Source: Demequina muriae | GTDB lineage: Bacteria; Actinomycetota; Actinomycetes; Actinomycetales; Demequinaceae | Reading direction: 5' to 3' | Assembly (NCBI RefSeq): GCF_030418295.1 | Contig: NZ_JAUHQA010000001.1 | Coordinates: forward strand, 2,356,001 to 2,420,000 | DNA: 64,000 bases | Part shown: in pieces, positions 9,172 through 17,592 of the stretch | Position numbering within the stretch: position 1 is the first letter of the stretch | Layout: every line of letters starts with the position of its first letter | Notes under the pieces: model-generated | Database searches by the model: none | Told to the model about the DNA's origin: nothing | Seen by the model: the letters and a program-made list of their open reading frames with translations, nothing else | Position numbers and translations under genes: made by a program

Positions 9172-9852
9172 TCACCGACGGAGCACGCCCACCTGCACCA
9201 CGACCACCCGGCCGGCCGATGCGGCAGCCGGCTCCTCGATCAGGCACGGCTTGGGAGCGGTGAACGTGACCGTCACATGGGCGCGCACGTGCGACGCGGT
9301 GGAGACGCCCGAGTCGACCTCGAGTCCGCTGGGGATGTCCACCGCGACCACGATGGCTCGTGAGGGAATGGCCGCCACGAGCGCATCGGCGGGCTCGCGC
9401 AGACCCGGCTTGGCGCCCACGCCGACGATGCCATCGATCACCAGGTCCGCGTCCTCGACTGCTTGACGCGCTGCGGCCCGATTCAGCGGGGCGTCGGGCT
9501 GAGCGTCGATGATGAGCGCCCCGGCCGCCTCGCACTCCCCGCGTCCCATCGCGTGCGCGGTGGGCCCCACGAGCACGGCCGTGGTCGCCGCGCCCCGGTA
9601 GTGCAGCCGTGCGCCGGCGAGCAGCGCGTCACCGCCGTTGTTGCCGCTCCCCGCCAGCACGACGACCCGGCACCCCTGGGTGCGCCCGTGCCGCTCGAGC
9701 AGCAGCGCCTCGCACTCAGCCGCGATCGCATCGGCCGCCCGCGCCATGAGAACGGGCTCCGAGACCGTTCTCATCGCCTCCCGCTCGGCGTCGCGCACCT
9801 GCTGGGCGGTCATCGTGAGGATGGCGGTGGAAGGGGTGTTCGGGCCGGCCAT
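9172..9852 (-). CDS. nnrE: NAD(P)H-hydrate epimerase
   Basis: About 226 residues. It interconverts R- and S-NAD(P)HX so that the S-specific dehydratase NnrD can repair both. YjeF N-terminal domain features: TAQQVRDAEREAM at the start, VVVLAGSGNNGGDALLAGARL (the Rossmann-like GxGNNGGD motif), LVIDGIVGVGAKPGLR, and VVAVDIPSGLEVDSG. The ATG at 9852 is used; a second ATG at 9813 just before TAQQVRDAE is an alternative. It ends 6 bases from the convergent def stop. Confidence 0.9.
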   Translation of the reverse strand: MAGPNTPSTAILTMTAQQVRDAEREAMRTVSEPVLMARAADAIAAECEALLLERHGRTQGCRVVVLAGSGNNGGDALLAGARLHYRGAATTAVLVGPTAHAMGRGECEAAGALIIDAQPDAPLNRAAARQAVEDADLVIDGIVGVGAKPGLREPADALVAAIPSRAIVVAVDIPSGLEVDSGVSTASHVRAHVTVTFTAPKPCLIEEPAAASAGRVVVVQVGVLRR

Positions 9853-9989
9853 GCGCCCAGCGTTCCACACCCCGCGCGCGGCCGCTGGAGTTATCGGCGC
9901 ACATGAGGCACCATAGGAGCACACCTGGTGCAGCCGGGTTGTCCTTCGAGGTCGTAGGGGAAGACGTACCTCACTAGGAAGGATGGGTC

Positions 9990-10487
9990 ATGGCTGCGAT
10001 CACCCGAGGTGTCCTTTTCGTGCATTCGGCGACGCGCGCGATGTGCCCGCACATCGAGTGGGCCGCCCAGTCTGTGCTGGGAGCACGCGGCTCGTTCGAA
10101 TGGACGGATCAGCCTGCCGGCACCTCGCTCTACAGGGCCGAGGTGGCGTGGCAGGGCACCCCTGGCACTGGCGCGCGCCTTGCATCGGCGCTGCGCGGCT
10201 GGGAGCACGTGCGCTACGAAGTGACCGAGGACCCGTCCTTCGGCTCGGACGGCGGTCGGTGGTCCCATACTCCGTCGCTCGGGATCTTCCATGCCGTCAC
10301 GGACGTCCACGGCAACATCGTGGTGCCGGAGGACCGCATTCGTGCCGTGCTCGAGGCAGGTGTGTCGGTCGCGGAGTTCAAGCGCGCGATGGACCTGGCG
10401 CTCGGCGCTGCCTGGGACGAGGAGCTCGAGCCGTTCCGGTATGCAGGCTCTGGCGCGCCCGTGCGGTGGCTGCACCGCGTCGGCTAG
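9990..10487 (+). CDS. DUF3145 domain-containing protein
   Basis: 165 residues, soluble, no membrane helix. The N-terminus AAITRGVLFVHSATRAMCPH and the block EVTEDPSFGSDGGRW match, from memory, the actinobacteria-specific DUF3145 family. A clear AGGAAGG ribosome site precedes the ATG. The biochemical role is unknown. The family is often found near the fatty acid synthesis (fab) genes, as here, where the fab cluster begins about 0.5 kb downstream on the opposite strand. Confidence 0.85.
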   Translation: MAAITRGVLFVHSATRAMCPHIEWAAQSVLGARGSFEWTDQPAGTSLYRAEVAWQGTPGTGARLASALRGWEHVRYEVTEDPSFGSDGGRWSHTPSLGIFHAVTDVHGNIVVPEDRIRAVLEAGVSVAEFKRAMDLALGAAWDEELEPFRYAGSGAPVRWLHRVG

Positions 10488-10498
10488 CTGACGAGACC

Positions 10499-10864
10499 AT
10501 GCAGGAGTTGACCCGGGACGAGGTGCTCACCCTTCAGGCGATGGAGGAGGCGATGTGGCGCCCTGAGACTCGCTTCGACCTGCGCTTCATGGGTGCGGTG
10601 CTCGCCGACGAGTTCGCTGAGGTGGGACGATCCGGCCGGACCTTCACGCGTGACGAGACGCTCGCCCTGCAGCCCGTCGAGATCGACGTGGAGCTGCCGC
10701 TGACCGACTTCACCGCCGTGGCGATCTGCGAGGACGTCGCGCTCGTGCGCTATACCTCAGTGCCGACCAGGGCGGTGCGCGGTGCGGCCCACCGGACGTC
10801 CGTGTGGGTGAATGACGGCCGGTGGCGACTGCGGTTCCACCAGGCCACGCCCACCGACATCTGA
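10499..10864 (+). CDS. NTF2-like (SnoaL/DUF4440-type) protein
   Basis: 121 residues. The layout is of an NTF2-like fold: an N-terminal helix (LTLQAMEEAMWRPETRFD), MGAVLADEFAEVGRSGRTFT, then alternating beta-strands ending HRTSVWVNDGRWRLRFHQATP. This resembles DUF4440 proteins, a cone-shaped fold that binds small ligands or is catalytic; no specific function can be assigned. It starts 11 bases after the DUF3145 stop, so co-transcription is likely. Confidence 0.7.
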   Translation: MQELTRDEVLTLQAMEEAMWRPETRFDLRFMGAVLADEFAEVGRSGRTFTRDETLALQPVEIDVELPLTDFTAVAICEDVALVRYTSVPTRAVRGAAHRTSVWVNDGRWRLRFHQATPTDI

Positions 10865-11017
10865 CGCTGCGCACTGCCGGTCACTCCGCCGCCCCGCCTC
10901 CCCACCGCCGACAGTACGAACCACGTCGCACGCGACACACCGTGCCCTCAGTACTCCAGGGCGCGATCACGCGGCGTGTCGGACGGAAAGTGGTGCGTAG
11001 TGAAAGGGCGAGAGGGG

Positions 11018-12250
11018 TTACGCGGTGCCGAACACCAGCGCGACGTTGTGGCCGCCGAAGCCGAACGAGTTGTTGATCGCCGCCAGCTGACCCTCCGGCA
11101 GCTCGCGCGGGGTGTCCCTCACCAGGTCGAGCTCGAGCTCGGGGTCGGGGGACGTCACGTTGATCGTCGGCGGAGCGGTGCGGGTCTCGAGGGCCTTGAT
11201 CGTGAAGACGGACTCGAGCGCGCCTGCGCCGCCCAGGAGGTGGCCCGTCATCGACTTGGTCGCGCTGAGCGCCACCTGGTCCGCGTGCGAGCCGAGCAGC
11301 GCGCGGATGCCGCGCGCCTCGATCATGTCGCCCACGGGGGTGGAGGTGGCGTGTGCGTTCACGTGCGCGACGTCCGCCGCGGTGAGGCCCGCACGCTGAA
11401 GGCTGAGCTCCATGGCGCGCGTCTGGCCAGTGCCATTGGGCTCCGGGGCGGCGATGTGGTGGCCGTCGGACGTCATGCCGACGCCCAGCAGCCGCGCGTA
11501 GATGTGCGCACCGCGCGCCTTGGCGTGCTCCTCGGATTCGAGCACGACCACGCCCGATCCTTCGCCGAGCACGAAGCCGTCGCGCGAGGTGTCGTAGGGC
11601 CGCGAGGCTCCTGCCGGGTCGTCGTTGCGCTTGGACAGCGCCGCCATCGCGGCGAAGGCGCTGATGGGAAGCGGGTGGATCGCCGCCTCGGTCCCGCCGG
11701 CGACCACGATGTCAGCACGTCCGGACTCGATCATCTCGAAGGCCATGCCGATCGCCTCGGCGCCGGAGGCGCACGCGGACACCGGCGAATGCGAGCCTGC
11801 CCTGGCCTTGAGCTCCAGCGACACGTATGCGGTGGGGGAGTTCGGCATGAGCATCGGGACCGTGAGCGGAAGCACGCGTGCGGCGCCCTTCTCCTTCATG
11901 GTGTCCCACGCGCTCAGCAGCGTCCAGACGCCACCGATGCCCGAGGAGACCACGGCGCCGATGCGCTCGGGGTCCACCTCGGGCGATCCGGCGTGCGCCC
12001 AGGCTTCGCGCGTGGCCACGATCGCCATCTGGGCGCTCGGGTCCATGCGCTTGGCCTCGGGCCGGGACAGCACCTCCAGGGGCGACACCGCCAGCTGACC
12101 GGCGAAGTTGACGGCCATGCCGTACGTCTCCGCCCAGTCGTTGTCCAGGGTGCGCACGCCGGACCTGCCGGCGAGAGCGCCCTCCCAGGTCGAGGACACG
12201 TCCCCGCCAAGAGGCGAGGTCGCGCCGAGTCCAGTGACGACGACAGTCAT
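11018..12250 (-). CDS. fabF: beta-ketoacyl-ACP synthase II
   Basis: 410 residues. It elongates acyl-ACP by decarboxylative condensation with malonyl-ACP. The thiolase-fold catalytic set is complete: nucleophile Cys160 in SACASGAEAI, His300 in VNAHATSTPVGD, Lys332 and His337 in ATKSMTGHLLGGAGA, and the C-terminal NNSFGFGGHNVALVF. It is last in the cluster regulator-fabD-fabH-acpP-fabF, with 38 bases between acpP and its ATG. A dissociated (type II) system in this order is typical of high-GC Gram-positives. Confidence 0.95.
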   Translation of the reverse strand: MTVVVTGLGATSPLGGDVSSTWEGALAGRSGVRTLDNDWAETYGMAVNFAGQLAVSPLEVLSRPEAKRMDPSAQMAIVATREAWAHAGSPEVDPERIGAVVSSGIGGVWTLLSAWDTMKEKGAARVLPLTVPMLMPNSPTAYVSLELKARAGSHSPVSACASGAEAIGMAFEMIESGRADIVVAGGTEAAIHPLPISAFAAMAALSKRNDDPAGASRPYDTSRDGFVLGEGSGVVVLESEEHAKARGAHIYARLLGVGMTSDGHHIAAPEPNGTGQTRAMELSLQRAGLTAADVAHVNAHATSTPVGDMIEARGIRALLGSHADQVALSATKSMTGHLLGGAGALESVFTIKALETRTAPPTINVTSPDPELELDLVRDTPRELPEGQLAAINNSFGFGGHNVALVFGTA

Positions 12251-12288
12251 GGTGTTGCTCCAGTGGGGATCGGGGATCGGGGTGCTTG

Positions 12289-12534
12289 TCAGCCCTGTGC
12301 GGCGGCGATGAAGTCGACGGCGTCGCCGACGGTGGTGAGGTCCTTGACCTTCTCGTCGGGGATGCGGACGTCGAACTTCTCCTCCGCGAGCGTGACGATG
12401 GTCATCATCGACAGCGAGTCGATGTCGAGGTCGTCGGTGAAGGACTTGTCGAGCTGCACCTCGGCGGTGTCGAGGCCGGTCTCCTCGGCGACGATCTCAG
12501 CGAGCCCAGCGAGAATCTCGTTCTTGTCTGCCAT
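12289..12534 (-). CDS. acpP: acyl carrier protein
   Basis: 81 residues, acidic, four-helix ACP. Ser40 in DLDIDSLSMM is the site for the 4'-phosphopantetheine arm that carries growing acyl chains. The start is the ATG of MADKNEILAG, because AAGGAGAG lies 6 bases upstream; the upstream in-frame His-rich extension is not real coding sequence. It is placed between fabH and fabF. Confidence 0.96.
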   Translation of the reverse strand: MADKNEILAGLAEIVAEETGLDTAEVQLDKSFTDDLDIDSLSMMTIVTLAEEKFDVRIPDEKVKDLTTVGDAVDFIAAAQG

Positions 12535-12611
12535 GTGTCTCTCCTTGTGATGGTGATGCAGTCGCATCGGGTTCGTGTGGAACGGTGAGAAGCCTAGTTC
12601 GGAGTCCGCCG

Positions 12612-13610
12612 TTACGGCAGGACCACGACCTGCGCGGCGTAGACCAGGCCGGCTCCGAAGCCGATCTGAAGGGCGAGATCGCCCGAGTGAGCGTCGCCGT
12701 CGCGCAGCAGGCGCTCGGTCGCGAGCGGGATGGATGCGGCCGACGTGTTGCCGCTGTCGACGATGTCCTTGCCCACTGCGACGTGGGACGGCAGGCCGAT
12801 CTGCTTGACCAGCTGGTCGATGATGCGCACGTTGGCCTGGTGGGGGATGAATGCCTGGATGTCATCCGGCGTCACTCCCGCCGCGGCGATCGCCTCGAGA
12901 GCGACGGGCGCCATCTTGAAGGAGGCCCACTTGAACACGCTCGGCCCCTCCTGGTACAGGGTGGGGAACGCCGTGTCGGGGTTGTCCCGCACGTCGAGCC
13001 ACGACGCGGTCTGACCGATCAGCGGAGCGCCGGAGCCGTCAGAGCCCCACACCGTGGGACCGATGCCGGGAGTGTCGGAGGGGCCGATGACGACCGCGCC
13101 CGCAGCATCGCCCAGCAGGTAGGAGATGGAGCGATCGGCGGGGTCGACGTAGTCGCTCATCTTCTCCGCGCCGACGACGAGCACGTGCCGGGCATTGCCC
13201 GCCCGGACGAGCGCGTCGGCCTGACCGATGCCGTAGCAGTAGCCCGCGCATGCGGCGGAGATGTCGAAGGCCGCGCCCGTCGAGCCGAGCCGGTCGGCCA
13301 GCACCGGCGCGCCGCCGGGGGTCATGTACGGGTGCGTGATCGTCGACAGGATGACGGTGTCGATGTCGCCGGGCTCGATGCCCGCCTGCGCGATCGCATC
13401 GCGCGCGGCCCGCTCGGACAGGTCGATCACCGACGTGCCGGCGTCGGCGCGCACGCGGGTCACGATCCCGGTCATCTTGCGGATCCACTCGTCTGAGGAG
13501 TTGATCGGCCCGATGATGTCGTCGTTGGGGACCGCGTTCTCGCCGCGAGCGGCACCAAGCCCCATGATGCTGGTGAACTCGGGTCCACGGCGGATGTTCA
13601 GAGTAGTCAC
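12612..13610 (-). CDS. fabH: beta-ketoacyl-ACP synthase III
   Basis: 332 residues from a GTG. It starts fatty acid synthesis by condensing an acyl-CoA primer with malonyl-ACP; in actinobacteria branched primers are usual. Catalytic residues: Cys121 in SAACAGYCYG, the His of FIPHQANVRI and the Asn of GNTSAASIPLA. The GTG overlaps the fabD stop by four bases (GTGA), which fixes the start and shows translational coupling; the longer upstream frame lies inside fabD and is a shadow. Confidence 0.95.
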   Translation of the reverse strand: MTTLNIRRGPEFTSIMGLGAARGENAVPNDDIIGPINSSDEWIRKMTGIVTRVRADAGTSVIDLSERAARDAIAQAGIEPGDIDTVILSTITHPYMTPGGAPVLADRLGSTGAAFDISAACAGYCYGIGQADALVRAGNARHVLVVGAEKMSDYVDPADRSISYLLGDAAGAVVIGPSDTPGIGPTVWGSDGSGAPLIGQTASWLDVRDNPDTAFPTLYQEGPSVFKWASFKMAPVALEAIAAAGVTPDDIQAFIPHQANVRIIDQLVKQIGLPSHVAVGKDIVDSGNTSAASIPLATERLLRDGDAHSGDLALQIGFGAGLVYAAQVVVLP

Positions 13611-14521
13611 GCGTGCTGCTCCAGGAGCTCTCGGGCGGCGGGGAGGTCGTCGGGCGTCTTGAGTGCGACCGCCGGCACCCCCTTGAGGGAACGCTTGGCG
13701 AGGCCGGTGAGGACGCCACCGGGCGCGACCTCGATGATCGCAGTCACGCCGAGATCGAGCATACGCGCCTGGCAGAGGTCCCACCGGACCGGGTTGGCGA
13801 CCTGCGCGACGATGCGGTTGAGCCCCTCATCGCCGGACGTCACCGTGGTGCCGTCTGCGTTCGTCAGCAGGGTCGTCGCAGGGTCGTTCGGTGCGGCCGA
13901 TGCGGTCGCGTCCGAGAGCGCGGTGACGGCTGGCTGCATGTACGACGTGTGGAAGGCTCCGGCGACCTGGAGGGGGATCACGCGCGCTCGAGCTGGCGGG
14001 TCGGCGGCGAGCGCCTCGATCCCGGGCGTGGCGCCTGCTGCGACGATCTGGCCGCCACCGTTCATGTTCGCGGGGGTGAGCCCCAACTGCTCGAGGCGCT
14101 CGAGGACCTCCTCCTCGACACCGCCGAGCACGGCGGCCATCGAGGTGGGCTCGGCGCCGGCCGCGGCAGCGGCCATGGCGCGCGCACGCACGGAGACGAG
14201 GCGCATGGCCTCGGCGTCGTCGATGACGCCTGCGAGAGCAGCGGCGCCCAACTCGCCCACGCTGTGGCCCGCCACCAGCCCCGGCGTCGTGGAGCCCAGG
14301 AGCTCACGGGCGGTCGCAAGACCCGTCGCCACGAGCAGCGGCTGCGCGACGGCCGTGTCGCGAATGGTGTCCGCATCTGACGTGGTGCCGTGCGCGAGCA
14401 GGTCGATATCTGTCGCTTCCGACAATGCGCGCAGGTGGGCGGCGACTGCGGGGATGTCGAGCCACGGGGCGAGCATTCCGGGAGTCTGGGCGCCCTGTCC
14501 GGGGAAGAGAACGGCGATCAT
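13607..14521 (-). CDS. fabD: malonyl-CoA:ACP S-malonyltransferase
   Basis: 304 residues. It loads malonyl groups onto ACP for fatty acid elongation. The N-terminal FPGQGAQTPGML, the nucleophile elbow GHSVGE with Ser87, and His191 in GAFHTSYMQPA are all present. It is first of the biosynthetic genes, overlaps fabH by four bases, and follows the PucR-type regulator by 77 bases that hold most of a perfect inverted repeat. Confidence 0.95.
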   Translation of the reverse strand: MIAVLFPGQGAQTPGMLAPWLDIPAVAAHLRALSEATDIDLLAHGTTSDADTIRDTAVAQPLLVATGLATARELLGSTTPGLVAGHSVGELGAAALAGVIDDAEAMRLVSVRARAMAAAAAGAEPTSMAAVLGGVEEEVLERLEQLGLTPANMNGGGQIVAAGATPGIEALAADPPARARVIPLQVAGAFHTSYMQPAVTALSDATASAAPNDPATTLLTNADGTTVTSGDEGLNRIVAQVANPVRWDLCQARMLDLGVTAIIEVAPGGVLTGLAKRSLKGVPAVALKTPDDLPAARELLEQHA

Positions 14522-14586
14522 GTGTCAAGCATCTCCTATTCGGTGGGTGGTGGTGGGCGTGTCGGCCACCGATTCGGCACCTGCAA

Positions 14587-14605
14587 TTTGTAGGTTCGCT
14601 ACAAA
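14587..14605. promoter_or_regulatory. perfect 7-5-7 inverted repeat, candidate FasR operator for the fab genes
   Basis: TTTGTAG, spacer GTTCG, CTACAAA. It overlaps the regulator's stop codon and lies about 66 bases upstream of the fabD ATG. AT-rich symmetric arms stand out in this G/C-rich DNA. In Streptomyces the PucR-type regulator FasR binds upstream of fabD; that this repeat is its site here is inference. Confidence 0.55.
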
Positions 14606-15768
14606 GGCGTGTGGGTGGAGTCTCGCAGACGCCCGAGCGCGAAGGCAGTCTCGAGCACGTGCGCATCACGCGTCGACAGCACGTCCCACCCGGTCATATG
14701 GGCGACCTTCTTCAGTCGATAGCGGACGGTGTTGGGGTGCACGAACATGGTGCGCGCCGCCAGCTCCAACGAACGGCCGCAATCGAGGTAGGTCGCGATC
14801 GTGTCCGCGAGGGCGCCCCCGGCGCGCACGATCGGGTCATAGGCGATCGCGATGAGCCGCTCGCGCGCCATGGTGTCGCCCACGAGCACTCGCTCCGGCA
14901 AGAGGTCGTCGGCGCTGACGGGTCGAGGCGCGATCGACCACGCCGGCGCCGCCACGACTCCGGCGAGCGCCGCACGGGTCGCCCGCGCGACCTCCACCAG
15001 CGTGACGGCGGCCGGGCCGATCACGACGGGACCCGGACCGAAACTGCTCAGCAGGTGCGTCGTCAACGCGCCGTGGTCGTCATCGCCGCGCGCGATCACC
15101 ACGAGGTCGTCGCCGTGGATGCCCACGAGTGCGCCGGGGGCGGCTCGGCGAATCGTGCGCCGCAGCTCCGCGGACTGCACCTCGCCGAGCGTGCCGTCCG
15201 TCAGCCCCACCATGACGAGCGTGGGACCGGGCTTCCACCCGAGCGCGGCGGCGCGTGACGGAAGGCCCTCGTCGACCTCTCCGCGGACCAGGGCATCGAC
15301 CACCAGTGCCTCGAGGCGGGCATCCCACGCACCACGGGTCTCCGCGGCACGTGCGTACACCTCGGCCGCGCTGAACGCGATCTCCCGGGAGTAGATGAGG
15401 ATGGCCTCACGGACGTCACGCTCGGCGCCGGGCGACGCGAACTCGTCGGAGTGGCTCTCCACCACGCGCACCACCGTGCGAATCACGCTGAGCGTGTGCT
15501 GCAGAGACACGGACCGGGTCAGCTCGGTGGGCGCGGCGGCGAAGACCTCGGTGGCACTGCGCTGGCTGTGCTGGGGATCCGCGTACCAGGAGACGAAAGA
15601 GTCGATGCCTGCCTGGGCCACGGTCCCAACCCACGAGCGCTCCTGTGCCGGCAGCGCCCGGAACCACGCGTAGTCGGAGTCCAGCGTGGTGAGCGCAGCG
15701 GTCGCGAGCCGGCCGGTCGCCGCTCTCAGGCGCCGCAGCGTCTCCGTTCGCGCGTGTGGTGTGGACAT
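14599..15768 (-). CDS. fasR: PucR-type transcriptional regulator of fatty acid synthesis (FasR-like)
   Basis: 389 residues. The N-terminal half is a helical sensor-like region (ALPAQERSWVGTVAQAGIDS). The C-terminal PucR helix-turn-helix (LELAARTMFVHPNTVRYRLK, then KVAHMTGWD) is clear. Family and position, directly upstream of fabD on the same strand, match FasR, described in Streptomyces as an activator of the fabD-fabH-acpP-fabF operon. The symbol rests on synteny plus domain; the DNA target here is inferred. Confidence 0.8.
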   Translation of the reverse strand: MSTPHARTETLRRLRAATGRLATAALTTLDSDYAWFRALPAQERSWVGTVAQAGIDSFVSWYADPQHSQRSATEVFAAAPTELTRSVSLQHTLSVIRTVVRVVESHSDEFASPGAERDVREAILIYSREIAFSAAEVYARAAETRGAWDARLEALVVDALVRGEVDEGLPSRAAALGWKPGPTLVMVGLTDGTLGEVQSAELRRTIRRAAPGALVGIHGDDLVVIARGDDDHGALTTHLLSSFGPGPVVIGPAAVTLVEVARATRAALAGVVAAPAWSIAPRPVSADDLLPERVLVGDTMARERLIAIAYDPIVRAGGALADTIATYLDCGRSLELAARTMFVHPNTVRYRLKKVAHMTGWDVLSTRDAHVLETAFALGRLRDSTHTPL

Positions 15769-15977
15769 GGCGCCAGCATAGGGCCGCGTTGTGGGGACAT
15801 GACAAGCGAGGCTCGTAGCCGAACGAGGGCGAAGGGGCGTCGTCCCGGTGTTGGCCGCTGCTCGTTGTCGATTCGTACCAAGCCCGGCGGGGTCGACCAG
15901 GGGGCGCGGCGCGGGAATGGTGGCTGGGATTCAGCGTTGGGGCTAGCGTGAGACCAGGACCGTAAAGGAGCGTCGCG

Positions 15978-17480
15978 ATGACCGAAGCACGACCGAAGCC
16001 CCTGGTGGGTGCTCTGCTGGGGCTCGTCCTCGGCCTGTTGGTGATGGCGTTGCTGACCGTGCTGGGGGTGCTGCCACCCGACCGGCTTCCGCTGTTCGGC
16101 ATCGTCGGATTGACGATCATCGCCGCATCGGCCGTGCTGACCCAGCGTCTGGCACTGGCGAAGGGGCGAATGATCACGGTCATCGTCCTCGGCGCGCTGC
16201 TGGGAGGCGTCGCGCTCACCGGCATCCCCGAGGTCATGCGCGGCGGCTCGATGTCCTCGGGCTGCATGGCGACCGCAACCTCGTCGCTCGAGACTGAGGC
16301 GGTCTCGCCCCCGAGCACCACGGCGATCGATCCCTTCCGTGTGACGACCACGGACACCATCGCCTGGACCACGACCACCGAGGGCGCCGTCACCGAGGCG
16401 CGTGCCCGGCTGTCCGTCCTGGTCGGTGGCTTCGAGATTCCGCTGCGCAATGCGACGTTCGCCGAGGCGCCGGACCTCACCGAGTGGAGCGGGGAGACGT
16501 CGGTCGAGGGCCAGCTGGACGAGATCCAGGACGCCTCGGGACTGCTCGTCACCGGCACGTATCACTTGGCCGCGACCGTCGACACGGACGCGGGGGAGTG
16601 CGCAGGCGACGCCTATGTCCGGGTGGAGCCAGTCGGCACGTTCAGCGGACTGTTGCTCGTGCTGCTGTGGAGCCTCCTGGCGGTGGTGGTGGTGACCATC
16701 ATCGTGCTCGCGATCATGGTGCGCCGGTCGATCAACGACTCCGACGCCACGCTGGCGATGGTGGGGACCTCCGCCATTCCCGGAGGCACGTCGACCACGC
16801 CTCCGGCGCACACTCCGCGCCCGGTCGCACCCGAGGACGGCACCAGCGCGGGAGCGGCATCGAAGGCCGCTCCTGGGGCTGCGGCTGCCGAGTCGCCACG
16901 TCAGTCACGGCCAGAGGCCCGCGCCAATGACGGAGCCGTCTCAGAGCAGCGTGGGGCCGACCATGGCCGGGACAGCGCCACGAGTGCGGACGACCGCACT
17001 CGTGCATCGGAGCGCTCCTCACCTGGAGCGGACTCCTCGTCACCGCAGTCACGCGAGTCCGGTCCGTCGGACGCCGCCGGTGAGGGCGACGGCCTGACGC
17101 GTTCGCCCTACGCGGCCGCCGCAGGGATGGATGAGTCGGCAGCCCCCGATGACACGGTGCCCGCTGACGACACGGTGCCTGCAGACGACACGGTGCCTGC
17201 AGACGACCCGGTGCCTGCAGACGACCCGGTGCCTGCAGACGACCCGGTGCCTGCAGACGACACGGTGCCTGCGGATGACACGCCGCCCCTCGAGGAGCGT
17301 GAAGCCGCAGTCGGCGAGGCAGACGACCCCGGTGATTCGGCGCGCGAGCCCTCGACTCCGGCGGCTGAGGCCGACATGTCCGCTGACTCCGACGCCAGCG
17401 GAGAGCCCGCGGACATCGATCAGTCAGGCGACGACTCCGGCGACGACCTCAACGAGTCTGACGAGCCCCGTACTCCCTGA
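15978..17480 (+). CDS. membrane protein with extracytoplasmic domain and acidic repeat tail
   Basis: 500 residues, family not recognised. Three N-terminal membrane helices (about 9-30, 38-57, 63-84) precede an extracytoplasmic domain of about 130 residues rich in Thr and acidic residues. A fourth helix follows (about 217-244, TFSGLLLVLLWSLLAVVVVT). The rest is a low-complexity acidic tail rich in Ala, Pro, Ser and Asp, including seven full copies of a DD[TP]VPA hexapeptide from residue 391. GGAG lies upstream of the ATG. The function is unknown; the architecture suggests a surface-sensing or scaffold protein. Confidence 0.6.
   Translation: MTEARPKPLVGALLGLVLGLLVMALLTVLGVLPPDRLPLFGIVGLTIIAASAVLTQRLALAKGRMITVIVLGALLGGVALTGIPEVMRGGSMSSGCMATATSSLETEAVSPPSTTAIDPFRVTTTDTIAWTTTTEGAVTEARARLSVLVGGFEIPLRNATFAEAPDLTEWSGETSVEGQLDEIQDASGLLVTGTYHLAATVDTDAGECAGDAYVRVEPVGTFSGLLLVLLWSLLAVVVVTIIVLAIMVRRSINDSDATLAMVGTSAIPGGTSTTPPAHTPRPVAPEDGTSAGAASKAAPGAAAAESPRQSRPEARANDGAVSEQRGADHGRDSATSADDRTRASERSSPGADSSSPQSRESGPSDAAGEGDGLTRSPYAAAAGMDESAAPDDTVPADDTVPADDTVPADDPVPADDPVPADDPVPADDTVPADDTPPLEEREAAVGEADDPGDSAREPSTPAAEADMSADSDASGEPADIDQSGDDSGDDLNESDEPRTP
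17148..17284 (+). repeat. coding 18-base tandem repeat (DD[TP]VPA units)
   Basis: Seven full 18-base units plus a partial eighth, consensus GACGACACGGTGCCTGCA, with C/A variation at the first base of the Thr/Pro codon. The multiple of three keeps the frame, so copy-number change would alter only the length of the acidic tail. Confidence 0.85.
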
Positions 17481-17532
17481 TCGACCTGCGTCGCCGGTGC
17501 ACCGCGCTCGATCGCGACGTGCACGACAACAC

Positions 17533-17572
17533 AGACGGCCGATGCGCGAGCAAGCCCGCGCATCGGCCGTCT
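17533..17572. terminator. bidirectional terminator with perfect 16-bp stem
   Basis: AGACGGCCGATGCGCG, an 8-base loop, CGCGCATCGGCCGTCT. It lies between the convergent repeat-tailed membrane protein gene and aceE. Each arm contains one copy of the octamer CCGATGCG. No U-tract on either side. Confidence 0.8.
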
Positions 17573-17592
17573 GAACGTGGTGGAGCGGTCGG

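Noticed and set aside
10865-11017. Terminator between the NTF2-like gene and fabF
   Set aside because: No stem of useful length could be found in the 153-base convergent gap.
12535-12567. His-rich N-terminal extension of the acyl carrier protein
   Set aside because: The extension overlaps the AAGGAGAG ribosome site of the true ATG at 12534.
17148-17284. CRISPR-like array
   Set aside because: Units are 18 bases, contiguous with no spacers, and lie in frame inside a coding gene.
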